This document shows positions 16,579 to 25,667 of a DNA stretch of 39,091 bases, one piece after another; positions within the stretch are counted from its first letter, which is position 1; every line of letters starts with the position of its first letter. A program made the position numbers and the translations under genes. Location: NCBI GenBank assembly GCA_021772535.1, contig JAJFLV010000047.1:1-39091 (forward strand). The letters run 5' to 3'. The notes beneath the pieces are model-generated. The model was not told the origin of the DNA and searched no databases. It was given only the letters and a program-made list of their open reading frames with translations. Source of the DNA: Opitutales bacterium (GTDB lineage Bacteria > Verrucomicrobiota > Verrucomicrobiia > Opitutales > UBA2987).

Positions 16579-16786
16579 CCGTTTCGAGGCGTTTGAGAAA
16601 CTCTTCGTAACCAAACGTTTTTTCTTTGCGCCGTTTTTTCCAGTCTGAAATGTCTTCCAAATCTTCTCGAAGCACTGCTTTTAATGCATCGTTGACGAGG
16701 TCGGACATGGATTGCCTGGTTTCGGCTGATTTGATCCGTAACGCCTGATGTATCGACTCCTCTAAGTATAATGTAGCCTTACTCAT
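16565..16786 (-). CDS. Ribbon-helix-helix antitoxin of the RelE-type pair
   Basis: A 73-residue protein. MSKATLYLEESIHQALRIKS followed by MSDLVNDALKAVL fits an RHH DNA-binding fold; the charged C-terminal region would bind the toxin. It should neutralise the toxin and repress the operon. An alternative TTG start 18 bp upstream (16804) exists, but the ATG at 16786 begins the domain. Neither has a good ribosome site. The pair stands alone between the CNT genes and uvrA. Confidence 0.83.
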   Translation of the reverse strand: MSKATLYLEESIHQALRIKSAETRQSMSDLVNDALKAVLREDLEDISDWKKRRKEKTFGYEEFLKRLETDGTI

Positions 16787-16815
16787 ATTAACTTTATTTG
16801 CCAAAAAAGCGTCTG

Positions 16816-16829
16816 GACGTCAAGACGTC
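16816..16829. promoter_or_regulatory. Paired GACGTC sites: candidate antitoxin operator
   Basis: Two copies of the palindrome GACGTC (16816-16821 and 16824-16829) lie 30-43 bp upstream of the antitoxin start, 8 bp apart start to start. A TTGACG -35-like box on the minus strand (16818-16823) overlaps them. The -10 region is weak. The position fits autoregulation by the RHH antitoxin. Confidence 0.45.
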
Positions 16830-16895
16830 ATCAATTTTTTACATTCCATCGAGAATGTGGAAGAGGAAAAGAGTCAGCCCCACGAGCTTAATAAA

Positions 16896-19766
16896 TCAAG
16901 GATTTTTGCGGGCCAGGTAGTGGTGCAGACATTTGGAGGTGAGGGATTTTTTGGCCTGGTCGAGATCTGATGGGGGACCTTCATAGAGAAGTCGGCCTCC
17001 GGCTTGGCCTCCGCCGGGACCGAGATCGATTACCCAGTCGGCCAGCCGGATAACATCGAGATGGTGCTCGATGATAATGATGGTGTGGCCGGCGTCCCGG
17101 AGTTTGAAAAGGAGGTCGAGAAGATTCTGGATGTCGGTCCAATGTAAACCGGTGGTGGGCTCGTCGAGCAGGTAGAGGGCGCCGCCTTGGGAGCGTTTGC
17201 TAAGCTCAAGAGAGAGTTTGATCCGCTGGGCTTCGCCCCCGGAGAGGGTATTGGAAGGCTGCCCCAGCCGGATGTATCCCAGCCCTACCGCCTGCAAGGT
17301 CGAGAGTATGGAAATGATTTTCGGCTGACGGCGAAACAGCTTACAGGCCTCATCCACCGTTAATTCAAGCACTTCGGCGACGTTGTAGCCTTTGAAGCGA
17401 ACTTCGAGCGTTTCCCGGTTATAACGGCGGCCGCGGCAGCTGGGACACTCGGAATAAACATCGGCCAGGAAAAGCATGTCGAGTTTGATGAGTCCGTCTC
17501 CCTTGCACCGCTCGCAACGGCCACCCCGGACATTGAAGCTGAAACGGCTGGCCTTGTAACCGCGCACTTTAGCCAAGGAGCATTGGGCGAACAGCCGACG
17601 CAGCGGATCGAAGAGCTTTACGTAGGTGGCCGGATTGGAGCGTGGGCTGCGGCCGATCGGGCTTTGGTCCACGAGAATTATTTTTGTAAATTGATCTAGC
17701 CCGTCCAGGGATTGATGTTTACCCGGCACCACCTTGGCCCGGTGCAATTTCAACGCGGCAGTTTTGGCCAGGATTTCATTAACCAGAGTGCTCTTGCCGG
17801 AACCGGATACACCGGTTACACAACTGAGCAAACCAACAGGGAAGGCCACATCGATATCCTTGAGATTATGACAGCAAGCGCCCCGGACCGTCAACCAGCG
17901 GTTGTTGGGCGATAATGTGGACGCATTTTTATCGACCTCGGTTATCCCATCCAGATAGGGGCCTATGCGGGATCGGTTGGATTTTCCTGCTTCCTGGGGA
18001 GGTCCCTGGTAAATAATCTCGCCTCCTTCCTGGCCGGCTCCGGGGCCGAGTTCAATGAGGTGGTCGGCAGCCCGTATGGTTTCCTCGTCATGCTCCACAA
18101 CAATAACGGCATTGCCGCGGTCGCGCAGGTCAAGGAGTGAGCGCAAGAGCCGATGACTGTCGGCCGGATGGAGGCCGATGGTTGGTTCGTCGAGAACATA
18201 AGCGACCCCGGTCAGTCCCATACCCAATTGGGTGGCGAGGCGGGCTCTTTGGGCTTCTCCGCCGCTCAATGTGGCATATTGCCTGTCCAGTGTGAGGTAT
18301 CCCAGGCCCATTTCCTTAAGAAAAAAGAGGCGTTCGCAGAGGCCGCTGAGCGCTTCGTGGGCCCGGCCGGAGCCCTTGTCTAGTTTTTCCAGAAAGCGGG
18401 AAAACTTTTCTGCCTCCTCGATGGACATAGCCATAAAGCCGGGAAAATCCTGGTCTTTGAGGCGAACCGCCAGGCTTTCCGGCTTAAGCCTGCTGCCCCG
18501 GCAGGCCTGACACGGATGACTGATCTGGTAGGCCATGAGCCGGGCCTTCAATCCATCGCTGGAAGTGGTTCGGCGGGTTTCTTCGAGATCGGCCAGGATA
18601 CCGGCAAAGGGCATCAATTCCGGTTTTTTGTTCCCGCCGGTCAATTTGAAGCTGAAAAGCCTTTCCCCGGCTCCATGGAGGAGAGTATGCCGCACTTCTT
18701 CCGGCAGATCATTCCAGGGAATAGTGGGTTCAAAGGGTAACTGAGCGGCAAGTTGCTTGAGGATGGCATTTCGCTTGATGATCATCCGTCGTGAACCGAG
18801 CCTCCAGGGTTTAATGGCGCCTTTTCTAACCGGAAGTTCGGGGTCTGGCACCACCAGAGCAGCCTCGAACTGCAAGGTCCGGCCGATTCCACCGCATTTT
18901 GGACAAGCCCCGGCGGGGTGATTGTAGGAGAAAAATTTGGGCGTAACCGGTTCGTAAACGCGGCCGCAATCGGAGCAGGCGAGATGCTGGCTGAGGGATA
19001 ATTCACGCCAGGGGCTTTCCTTGTTGTCCTGGATCAAAATGACGGCCCGGTCCTTTCCTTCGCGGAAAGCCAGCTCCAGCGAATCGGCGATACGGCTGCG
19101 CTGGTCCTGCGCCAGAACCAGCCGGTCAATGACCAGTTCAACATTTCGCTGACCGGATTTGGGCTCGATCAAATGGGAGTCATCGAGGTTGATAATTTGC
19201 CCGTCAATACGCACACGCTGGAAGCCTCTTGTTCGCATACGGGGCAGTTCTTCCCGCAAAAGGGCGGTTTTCGCCTGCAGGACCGGAGCCAGAATGACCA
19301 TTCGCGCGCCTTTGGGTTCGACAAAGATGCGGTCGATGCAATCGTCGAGGGAGCGTCGCTCAATGACCCCGCCATCGACGGGGCAGAAGGCCTGCCCCTG
19401 GACTGCCCAGAGCAATCGGGCATAATCGGCGATTTCGGTCACGGTGGCCACCGTACTGCGAGGGTTGGCGGCTCCTGCCGTTCGCTGCTCGATGGCGATG
19501 ACCGGCGACAGTCCGTGGATAAAATCCACTTCGGGCCTTTTCACCTGGTCGAGCAGTTGCCGCGCCCTGGTGGAAAGGCTGTCCATGTATTTCCGGTATC
19601 CCTCGGCATAAAGGGTATCGAAGGCGAGGGAGGATTTGCCCGAACCGCTGACCCCGGTGACGACCACCAATTGCTCACGCGGGATACGCAATTCGATATT
19701 TTTCAAATTGTGCTCACGCCCACCCTTGATGTGAATGAAATCAGCCTTGCTCCCGTTTTTATTCAT
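16896..19766 (-). CDS. uvrA: UvrA-family ABC ATPase (excinuclease subunit A or paralog)
   Basis: A 956-residue protein with two ABC modules. The first Walker A is GVSGSGKS at 38-45 and the second lies at about residue 655. Two LSGGEAQR signatures are present, with DEPTIGLH and DEPTTGLH. Both zinc-binding cysteine sets are present (CSDC...CPKC and CERC...CPSC). UvrA finds bulky DNA lesions and loads UvrB in nucleotide excision repair. The segment corresponding to the UvrB-binding domain (about 130-245) is kept, but the usual KGE(H/Y) motif is not seen; it reads [15 protein letters not shown]. It may therefore be a second UvrA-type paralog rather than the housekeeping one. Confidence 0.9.
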   Translation of the reverse strand: MNKNGSKADFIHIKGGREHNLKNIELRIPREQLVVVTGVSGSGKSSLAFDTLYAEGYRKYMDSLSTRARQLLDQVKRPEVDFIHGLSPVIAIEQRTAGAANPRSTVATVTEIADYARLLWAVQGQAFCPVDGGVIERRSLDDCIDRIFVEPKGARMVILAPVLQAKTALLREELPRMRTRGFQRVRIDGQIINLDDSHLIEPKSGQRNVELVIDRLVLAQDQRSRIADSLELAFREGKDRAVILIQDNKESPWRELSLSQHLACSDCGRVYEPVTPKFFSYNHPAGACPKCGGIGRTLQFEAALVVPDPELPVRKGAIKPWRLGSRRMIIKRNAILKQLAAQLPFEPTIPWNDLPEEVRHTLLHGAGERLFSFKLTGGNKKPELMPFAGILADLEETRRTTSSDGLKARLMAYQISHPCQACRGSRLKPESLAVRLKDQDFPGFMAMSIEEAEKFSRFLEKLDKGSGRAHEALSGLCERLFFLKEMGLGYLTLDRQYATLSGGEAQRARLATQLGMGLTGVAYVLDEPTIGLHPADSHRLLRSLLDLRDRGNAVIVVEHDEETIRAADHLIELGPGAGQEGGEIIYQGPPQEAGKSNRSRIGPYLDGITEVDKNASTLSPNNRWLTVRGACCHNLKDIDVAFPVGLLSCVTGVSGSGKSTLVNEILAKTAALKLHRAKVVPGKHQSLDGLDQFTKIILVDQSPIGRSPRSNPATYVKLFDPLRRLFAQCSLAKVRGYKASRFSFNVRGGRCERCKGDGLIKLDMLFLADVYSECPSCRGRRYNRETLEVRFKGYNVAEVLELTVDEACKLFRRQPKIISILSTLQAVGLGYIRLGQPSNTLSGGEAQRIKLSLELSKRSQGGALYLLDEPTTGLHWTDIQNLLDLLFKLRDAGHTIIIIEHHLDVIRLADWVIDLGPGGGQAGGRLLYEGPPSDLDQAKKSLTSKCLHHYLARKNP

Positions 19767-19949
19767 CTCGAAAAATCCTCTGCCGAATTCATAATTCGTC
19801 CATTAAGGAAAAGTTTCAACTCTAAGAAGCCATGGAATCTTAGCTTATAAATGGCAAAATGTCTTCCTTTGACCGAAACGGGTTGAAACGGAGAGGTTTT
19901 TTCTTTACCTTTCAATCAGAAGAAGCATTTTTTCCGTTTTTCCAGTTCA

Positions 19950-20237
19950 ATGAGACTAAACGCGAAACCCATACTTTATGTAAAGAGAGGCTGTTCCTGG
20001 TGCCGGGAAGCCCTCAGCTTCTTTTCCCAGCATGGCATCGAAATCGATGTGCGCGACGTCGGGATGCGCCCGCAGAACATGCAGCGCATGATTGAAGTGA
20101 GCGGACAAACCAGTACCCCGACCCTTGAATACGGTGAATTCGTGGTGGCCGACTTTAGTCTGGACGAGCTGCACGATGAAATGGAGCAAGTCCCCGAAAT
20201 CAAAAAAGATTGGGGTCTGGGCGACGACGACGAGTAA
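19950..20237 (+). CDS. Glutaredoxin-family protein
   Basis: A 95-residue thioredoxin-fold protein. The dithiol active site is CSWC (C15, C18), the cis-proline is in TPT (56-58), and the sequence starts with strand KPILYVKRG. Glutaredoxins reduce protein or small-molecule disulfides in the cytoplasm; the partner is unknown. The acidic tail (about 80-95) is slightly unusual. It is divergent from uvrA across a 183-bp gap with no obvious promoter. No clear Shine-Dalgarno precedes the ATG. Confidence 0.88.
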   Translation: MRLNAKPILYVKRGCSWCREALSFFSQHGIEIDVRDVGMRPQNMQRMIEVSGQTSTPTLEYGEFVVADFSLDELHDEMEQVPEIKKDWGLGDDDE

Positions 20238-20271
20238 GTCGCTAAGGATAAGACATTTCCTTTTCTCCTCA

Positions 20272-20508
20272 ATGGTCTTGAAACATTGGGGTAAACCCTG
20301 CCGATATTGTGATTTGACAATGGAGGAGTTGGGAACGGCAGGTCATGATGAGTGCCAGCATACCCATCCAGGCGGTGATCAAGTAGAGGCGTTCTTACCT
20401 CTAGAATGCACCATTGACCCTGTTGACTCCTACAGCCTGAAGTTTTGTCTGAACAAGGAAGGTGGAGGAGAGCCGCCCTGCAAAACAGACCCTGATGATT
20501 TGCGATAG
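20272..20508 (+). CDS. Possible small Cys-rich protein, unrecognised
   Basis: A 78-codon open frame with hydrophilic, protein-like composition. It has six cysteines (C10, C13, C28, C46, C59, C69), including a CxxC in GKPCRYC and the stretch ECQHTHPGG, so it could bind a metal. It lies in the 408-bp gap between the glutaredoxin and the AI-2E gene, on the same strand. There is no ribosome site before the ATG (upstream is pyrimidine-rich), and I recognise no family. It may be chance or a remnant. Confidence 0.3.
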   Translation: MVLKHWGKPCRYCDLTMEELGTAGHDECQHTHPGGDQVEAFLPLECTIDPVDSYSLKFCLNKEGGGEPPCKTDPDDLR

Positions 20509-20645
20509 GAACGAATTACGGATTGGAGATTCGATTTAGAGGTCAAAAGGCGCCGGATATGGTTTTTTAGCGGGAGACGAGGATCCTATTCCTTGTCGAC
20601 CTAAGGAATTGACGTTGGCGGGGTTGGGTGCGAGGCTGTTGGCCT

Positions 20646-21788
20646 ATGTCCGCTAACGGGGAAAATTTGCTCGGTCCGGTCCAACGCAAGATTGCTGGGG
20701 CGGCCGTTTCCTTTCTGGCCGTAATGGTTATTTTTTCCCTCGGGCTGCTGGTATTTTTTATATTGCAGAAAGTGGTCACTTTTTTTTCGGGGGTTATCTG
20801 GCCCTTGGCAGCGGCCGGAATTCTGGCCTTGATTCTACGGCCTTTGGTGAAATGGCTGGAAAGGGTCTTCAGGCTGAGCCGGACTGCTTCCATCATTGTG
20901 CTTTATGCGCTGGTGCTGCTGGCCGGGTGCGGTCTTTTGGCCCTGGCGGCTCCGGCGGTAATTTCGCAAGTGGTGGATTTTGTGGCATTGGCGCCCGTCC
21001 TTTTGGACAACGCCAAGGTATTTTTGGAGAGCAGGTTTCCCGATTTGCTGGAGAACTTTCGTTTCGAGTGGTTTAAGGAGTATTTCGACACTGCCTTGGA
21101 GGGGCTTCGCCAGATGGCGGCGGTTTCTCTACCGGTTATTCGAGAGGCCGGAATGTGGGTATTCGGACTCTTCGGCACAGCGGCGGCAGTGGCCATCGTT
21201 CCGATCTATCTCTTTTATTTTTTGCTGACCGACCGGGATCCTACTCAGGACCTGGAAAATGAAATGGTGTTTTTGGGTAAAGAGGTGCGGGCAGATTTGG
21301 TTTTTCTGGTGCGGGAATTTGCCGCAATCCTGGTGGCTTTTTTCCGCGGTCAATTATTGATCGGTCTCATCATGGGTGTTTTATTGGCCATTGGGTTTAC
21401 CCTTTGCGGGTTAAAATTCGGTCTTCTGCTTGGCTTAACGATCGGTATTCTCAATATTATTCCTTACCTTGGAACGATTCTCGGACTGGCCACGGTTTTG
21501 CCCATAGCCTTTTTTCAGCCGGAAGGAGGATGGATGTTGTTGGCGTTTACCTTACTGGTGTTTTTTGCCGTGCAAATCATTGAAGGTTACCTGCTCACTC
21601 CAAAAATCATGGGCCGGCAAACGGGGCTTCATCCCCTGGCCGTGATCATATCGATATTTTTCTGGGGAACCGCCTTGAAGGGACTTCTGGGGATGGTCCT
21701 GGCCATTCCACTAACGGCATTCTTTATAATTGCCTGGCGTCTGTTGAAGCGAAAGTACCTGACGCGGCCTCAGGCGCAAACGATATAA
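20646..21788 (+). CDS. AI-2E family transporter (PerM/YdiK-like)
   Basis: About 380 residues with the family pattern: two or three N-terminal membrane helices, a soluble middle part (about 110-165), then a helical bundle. Characteristic stretches are FFRGQLLIGLIMGVLLAIGF, NIIPYLGTILGLA, IEGYLLTPKIMGRQTGLHPL and GLLGMVLAIPLTAF. Members are linked to export of small molecules or to sodium/proton antiport; the name from autoinducer-2 export does not prove that substrate. I chose the ATG at 20646; the frame is open to a GTG at 20628. It converges on icd with a 20-bp gap. Confidence 0.9.
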   Translation: MSANGENLLGPVQRKIAGAAVSFLAVMVIFSLGLLVFFILQKVVTFFSGVIWPLAAAGILALILRPLVKWLERVFRLSRTASIIVLYALVLLAGCGLLALAAPAVISQVVDFVALAPVLLDNAKVFLESRFPDLLENFRFEWFKEYFDTALEGLRQMAAVSLPVIREAGMWVFGLFGTAAAVAIVPIYLFYFLLTDRDPTQDLENEMVFLGKEVRADLVFLVREFAAILVAFFRGQLLIGLIMGVLLAIGFTLCGLKFGLLLGLTIGILNIIPYLGTILGLATVLPIAFFQPEGGWMLLAFTLLVFFAVQIIEGYLLTPKIMGRQTGLHPLAVIISIFFWGTALKGLLGMVLAIPLTAFFIIAWRLLKRKYLTRPQAQTI

Positions 21789-21808
21789 GCCAACTCAAAC
21801 TGCCCGCA

Positions 21809-23050
21809 TTACATATTCTCGATAATCGCGGTGGCGAAGGCCGAACACTTCACCTCGGTGGCCCCTTCCATCAAGCGGGCCAGATCATAGGTCACCACTT
21901 TTGAGCTGATGGTAGTTTCCATCCCCTTGATGATGAGATCAGCGGCTTCGTCCCAGCCGAGGTAGCGCAGCATCAGCTCGCCGGAAAGAATGACGGAACC
22001 AGGATTTACTTTGTCCAAACCGGTGTATTTGGGTGCGGTCCCGTGGGTGGCTTCAAAAATGGCGTGACCAGTCTCGTAGTTGATGTTGCCGCCGGGAGCG
22101 ATCCCGATGCCGCCAACTTCCGCCGCCAGGGCATCGGATATATAATCGCCGTTGAGATTGAGGGTGGCCACGACATCGTACTCAGCCGGGCGGGTGAGAA
22201 TTTGCTGTAGAAAGGCATCCGCGATAACATCCTTGACGATGATGCCCTGAGGCAACCGGCACCAGGGTCCGCCATCAATTTCCTCCGCGCCAAACTCTTC
22301 CCTGGCCAATTCATAACCCCAGTCACGAAAGGCCCCCTCGGTAAACTTCATGATGTTGCCCTTGTGGACAAAGGTAACGCTTTTACGGTTTTGAGAGACG
22401 GCAAATTTAATGGCGGCGCGAACGAGCCTGGAAGTTCCCTCGCGGGAAACGGGTTTGATACCGAATCCGGCCGTATCCGGGAATCTGACCTTCTTGAAAC
22501 GTTCCCCAAAATTTTCTTTGAGGAAGGTCTTGAATTTTTCCGTATCTTCGGAGCCTTCGCGAAACTCGATCCCGGCATAAATATCCTCGGTGTTTTCACG
22601 AAAGATAACCATGTCCACCGCTTCCGGTTTTTTCACCGGGCTTTGCACGCCACGAAAATACCGGACCGGGCGCAGGCAGACAAAGAGGTCCAGTTCCTGC
22701 CGCAGGGCCACGTTGAGCGAGCGTATGCCGCCTCCCACCGGGGTCGTTAGGGGTCCCTTGATGCCGACCAGGTATTGACGAAAACTGTCGAGGGTTTCGG
22801 ACGGCAGCCAACTGCCGTTTTGATTGAATGATTTTTCACCGGCCAACACCTCAAACCATGCGATCGAACGGCTGTCCTCGTAGGCTTTCTCTACAGATGC
22901 ATCGAAGACTCGTTGGGCCGCGGCCCAAATGTCCGGACCGATGCCGTCTCCCTCAATAAAAGGGATGGCAGGCCGGTCGGGCACCGTTAGTTTACCATTT
23001 TCAATAGTAATCTTATCGCCCCCCGGAGGGGGCTGCTGCGAGTCGTTCAT
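21809..23050 (-). CDS. icd: Isocitrate dehydrogenase (NADP)
   Basis: A 413-residue cytosolic TCA-cycle enzyme converting isocitrate to 2-oxoglutarate and CO2. The substrate-binding Ser lies in [31 protein letters not shown] and [10 protein letters not shown] are present. The KY pair in the last motif is the one linked to NADP specificity in E. coli-type enzymes. The length matches the E. coli enzyme. It begins 39 bp after the aspartate aminotransferase on the same strand, a sensible pairing since both turn over 2-oxoglutarate. Confidence 0.96.
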   Translation of the reverse strand: MNDSQQPPPGGDKITIENGKLTVPDRPAIPFIEGDGIGPDIWAAAQRVFDASVEKAYEDSRSIAWFEVLAGEKSFNQNGSWLPSETLDSFRQYLVGIKGPLTTPVGGGIRSLNVALRQELDLFVCLRPVRYFRGVQSPVKKPEAVDMVIFRENTEDIYAGIEFREGSEDTEKFKTFLKENFGERFKKVRFPDTAGFGIKPVSREGTSRLVRAAIKFAVSQNRKSVTFVHKGNIMKFTEGAFRDWGYELAREEFGAEEIDGGPWCRLPQGIIVKDVIADAFLQQILTRPAEYDVVATLNLNGDYISDALAAEVGGIGIAPGGNINYETGHAIFEATHGTAPKYTGLDKVNPGSVILSGELMLRYLGWDEAADLIIKGMETTISSKVVTYDLARLMEGATEVKCSAFATAIIENM

Positions 23051-23089
23051 TGGATTTAATTTATTCCTGGTCCGGGTTTGGTAAATTTT

Positions 23090-24283
23090 TCAAGCCAGCC
23101 GTTGGCAAAAATTATTGAGGCGGTCGAGTCCTTTTTCAATAACGTCATCTGAAGTAGCATAGCTGAGGCGCACACAATCGTCGTCACCAAAAGCGATGCC
23201 GGGTACCACGGCTACCATCTCCTCCTCCAGCAAGCGGGCGGAAAAATCGTTCGATGCCAGGTTGAAGGCGGAGATATTGGGAAATAAATAAAATGCTCCT
23301 TGGGCGCGCTGGCAGGAGATTCCGGGGATTGCTCCGAGTCGTTCCAGCATAAAGAGGCGCCGCCGGTCAAAAGCTTCCAGCATATTATTCACTTCCCTGG
23401 TTGCCAGCTCCTTGTTTTGCATGGCCGCCAATGCCCCGAATTGGGCGAATGTGGTGGCGTTGGAGGTGGTATGGCTCTGAATGCTGGAAACGGCTTTGGC
23501 AATTTCCGGGCGGGCCACAAGGGTTCCCAGACGCCATCCGGTCATGGAAAATGTTTTGCTGAAACCGCTTACCGTTATGGTGTGAGCGGCCGCTTCCTTG
23601 CTGAATCCTGCAGGGCTGTGATGAGTGACATCATCATAGAGCAGGTATTCGTAAATTTCATCGGACATCAAAAAGATATTCCGCCGCAGGATAACTTCCA
23701 TGATCCCCTCCAGTTCCTGGCGATTGTAAACGGCGCCGGTTGGATTGGAAGGGCTGTTCAAGATGAAAAGGCGGGTGCGCTCCGTAATAGCGGCATCCAG
23801 TTGTTCCGGTGTAACCTTAAAGCCGGCGGAATCTTTGGCCGAAATAAATTTTGGTTCGGCTCCGACCAGTTTTGCCATTTCCGGGTAACTTACCCAATAG
23901 GGGGCAGCGATAAGGACTTCGTCCCCAGGGCCGCAAACGGCATTTATGGCCAGGTGGCAGGAATACTTTCCTCCCGGGTTAACAACGATGTTTTCGGCCT
24001 TGAGATCCTCGATCCCGTTTTCGGTCCGGTATTTTTCGGCCAGAGCCTCCCTCAACTGGAGCAAACCCGCGGCGGGTATGTATTTTGTTTGGCCTTCGCG
24101 AAGCGCCTTGAGGCAAGCCTCTTTTATGAAATCCGGAGTGTCGAAATCCGGTTCACCTGCGCCGAAACCGCAAATATCTTTTCCGGCCGCTTTTAAAGCT
24201 TTTGCCCGCGCCGTTACTGCCAAGGTGGGCGAGGGTGTTATGTTGTCCGCCCAAACGGACAATTTGAGATCATTTAAGGACAT
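23090..24283 (-). CDS. Class I aspartate aminotransferase (AspB type)
   Basis: A 397-residue PLP enzyme of fold type I. It interconverts aspartate and 2-oxoglutarate with oxaloacetate and glutamate. Motifs are [10 protein letters not shown], the PLP lysine in [27 protein letters not shown] and [12 protein letters not shown]. The sequence resembles the Ib subgroup (Thermus and Bacillus AspB). A 7-bp-stem hairpin, GGCTTTT / AAAAGCC (24306-24328), lies 22 bp upstream in the leader. Substrate specificity (aspartate versus aromatic or prephenate) cannot be fixed by eye. Confidence 0.92.
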   Translation of the reverse strand: MSLNDLKLSVWADNITPSPTLAVTARAKALKAAGKDICGFGAGEPDFDTPDFIKEACLKALREGQTKYIPAAGLLQLREALAEKYRTENGIEDLKAENIVVNPGGKYSCHLAINAVCGPGDEVLIAAPYWVSYPEMAKLVGAEPKFISAKDSAGFKVTPEQLDAAITERTRLFILNSPSNPTGAVYNRQELEGIMEVILRRNIFLMSDEIYEYLLYDDVTHHSPAGFSKEAAAHTITVSGFSKTFSMTGWRLGTLVARPEIAKAVSSIQSHTTSNATTFAQFGALAAMQNKELATREVNNMLEAFDRRRLFMLERLGAIPGISCQRAQGAFYLFPNISAFNLASNDFSARLLEEEMVAVVPGIAFGDDDCVRLSYATSDDVIEKGLDRLNNFCQRLA

Positions 24284-24372
24284 TTTAGTTTAATAAACCC
24301 GTGAAGGCTTTTGTTTTGAATAAAAGCCACGCAGGTTTACCAACCAAAATGCAATTGGCAAATGTAAAAGGC

Positions 24373-24405
24373 AAAATCTCCGGATCTTGAGAACCCGGAA
24401 ATTTT
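24373..24405 (-). terminator. Terminator downstream of the H1-like gene
   Basis: AAAATCTCCGG (24373-24383) and CCGGAAATTTT (24395-24405) form an 11-bp stem with one mismatch and an 11-base loop. It starts 20 bp past the gene stop on the minus strand, and T-rich sequence continues below it. The flanking A and T runs mean it could work in both directions. Confidence 0.5.
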
Positions 24406-24425
24406 ACCAGTTGGCAAAAACTGGA

Positions 24426-24803
24426 TTATTTCTTCCGGCGGGTCTTCTTTTTGGCTGCTTTTCTCTTGGCAACCGGTGCTTTCTTTTTGGCAACCTTTTT
24501 AGCGGGCGCTTTTTTCTTTACCGCCGCTTTTCTGGCCGGGGCTTTCTTTTTCGCCGCCTTTTTGGCCGGAGCCTTTTTCCTGGCTGCCTTCTTAGCGGGC
24601 GCTTTTTTCTTTACCGCCGCTTTTCTGGCCGGAGCTTTTTTCTTCGCCGCCTTTTTGGCCGGAGCCTTTTTCCTGGCTGCCTTCTTAGCGGGCGCTTTTC
24701 TCTTTACCGCCGCTTTTCTGGCTGGAGCTTTCTTTTTTGCAGTTTTTCTGGCCGGAGCCTTTTTTTTGACTGCCTTTTTTGCTGGGGATTTCTTTTTAGC
24801 CAT
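24426..24803 (-). CDS. Histone H1-like Lys/Ala/Pro-rich DNA-binding protein
   Basis: A 125-residue protein made almost only of Lys, Ala, Pro, Arg and Val. It begins [20 protein letters not shown], and [20 protein letters not shown]-type units recur about every 31 residues. It resembles the C-terminal domain of eukaryotic H1, chlamydial Hc2 and AlgP-like proteins. Such proteins bind DNA electrostatically and compact chromatin. Repeats are exact enough to be visible in the DNA (93-bp period). The opposite strand shows a long open frame that is only a mirror of this composition. No signal peptide or folded domain is visible. A long AT-rich region lies upstream. Confidence 0.88.
   Translation of the reverse strand: MAKKKSPAKKAVKKKAPARKTAKKKAPARKAAVKRKAPAKKAARKKAPAKKAAKKKAPARKAAVKKKAPAKKAARKKAPAKKAAKKKAPARKAAVKKKAPAKKVAKKKAPVAKRKAAKKKTRRKK
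24499..24777. repeat. Three 93-bp tandem repeats inside the H1-like gene
   Basis: Copies begin at 24499, 24592 and 24685, each starting TTAGCGGGCGC on the plus strand. The first two are nearly identical; the third decays in its second half. The period is 31 codons, so copy-number changes would keep the frame. Confidence 0.88.
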
Positions 24804-25667
24804 ATTTAACTTACCATTTGGTGTTAGGTTTATGTCAGGAAATTTTGCTATAAAAAGCTGTCAAAACTCAAATTCCCGGTAATCGGTCTTTTTATTTTTT
24901 TGAAGATTTTTGAAGAAATGGATCTTTCAATTTTAAAAAATAAAATCGAGCATTCCTGTCTCAGGTGCATCACTCCGATGGGATTGAATTTTAAGACTAA
25001 TCTTCGAACTTTTTGAATTTCAATATCGATTTGATTGGCAACGTTCCGGCAACCGTTTAATTGTGGAAAAATCAAGTATCATCTTAAAACCGCTATTCCA
25101 ATCCTGGCATTGGAAGAGAACATTTAATTTATTTACCAATCGCCTCCCCAAAAAAAATTAATGTACAGAAACTTAACGGTTCACTGGAAAAATTCAACAA
25201 AAATATTTCAATTTGCAAAGTTAATCCAACACCGTTAAAAATGTTACTCCCAGCTACAAGGGAGAAAGGATGCCAGGAACAAGATTATTATTCTAAAATC
25301 CTGCGGCATGTAGGGGAAATGCAGTTTAAATTAGTGGTTCATGGAATACTTTTTATCGTTATCAAATCCAGGAATTATTTCTCTGGCCGGGCCAATAATG
25401 AAAATGGATGAACCTTTCGATCAACAGTTCCTAAAGGCGGAGTATTTTGAAATCCAAAAAGGCGTGAATGCGATTCTGCCCGTCTGTTAGGCACAAGCAC
25501 TTTATGTTCAGGGGTTGGGCGTATTTGCTTCGGGAACCATCGAGATCAAGCTGCGCGGTCAGCGGCCAGTAGATTGCTGGAGTCGATAGTTCTTTACAGC
25601 AAATCTAATTTCTCTTTTCCTTTGGGGAGGAAATTACTTTAGCAGATAACTCAACTTCCCAATTCAA
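24804..25667. other. 864-bp gap with no clear gene
   Basis: About the first 500 bases are AT-rich with no coding signal on either strand. A perfect TTGACA on the minus strand (24859-24864) lies about 55 bp upstream of the H1-like start, but I could not match a good -10 box to it. From about 25380 to 25590 the composition becomes more GC-rich and an interrupted reading frame appears (separate entry). GGGGAGGAAA at 25623-25632 looks like a ribosome site but is 35 bases from the ugpC ATG, and no in-frame start lies closer. Confidence 0.6.
25341..25592 (+). pseudogene. Possible decayed ORF with an internal stop
   Basis: From the ATG at 25341 a frame runs 49 codons to a TAG at 25488-25490, then continues open in the same frame for 33 more codons to a stop ending at 25592. 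The translation before and after the stop (for example PFDQQFLKAEYFEIQKGVNA and GLGVFASGTIEIKLRGQRP) looks protein-like, and base composition rises above the AT-rich flank. No family recognised. It could equally be a short real ORF or chance. Confidence 0.25.

Noticed and set aside
19173-19850. 225-codon plus-strand frame opposite uvrA
   Set aside because: The minus strand carries the conserved UvrA sequence throughout; the antisense frame shows no family motifs.
24387-24882. Two long plus-strand frames of Phe, Ala, Gly, Ser and Arg
   Set aside because: Both are mirrors of the Lys/Ala/Pro repeats of the H1-like gene, which is the frame with a start and sensible composition.
24848-25075. 75-codon minus-strand frame in the AT-rich gap
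   Set aside because: Base composition follows the AT-rich intergenic DNA, there is no ribosome site, and no recognisable motif.
25269-25295. Tiny frame MPGTRLLF after GGGAGAAAGG, a possible leader peptide
   Set aside because: It is nearly 400 bp from ugpC with no attenuator hairpin or codon bias that would suggest regulation.
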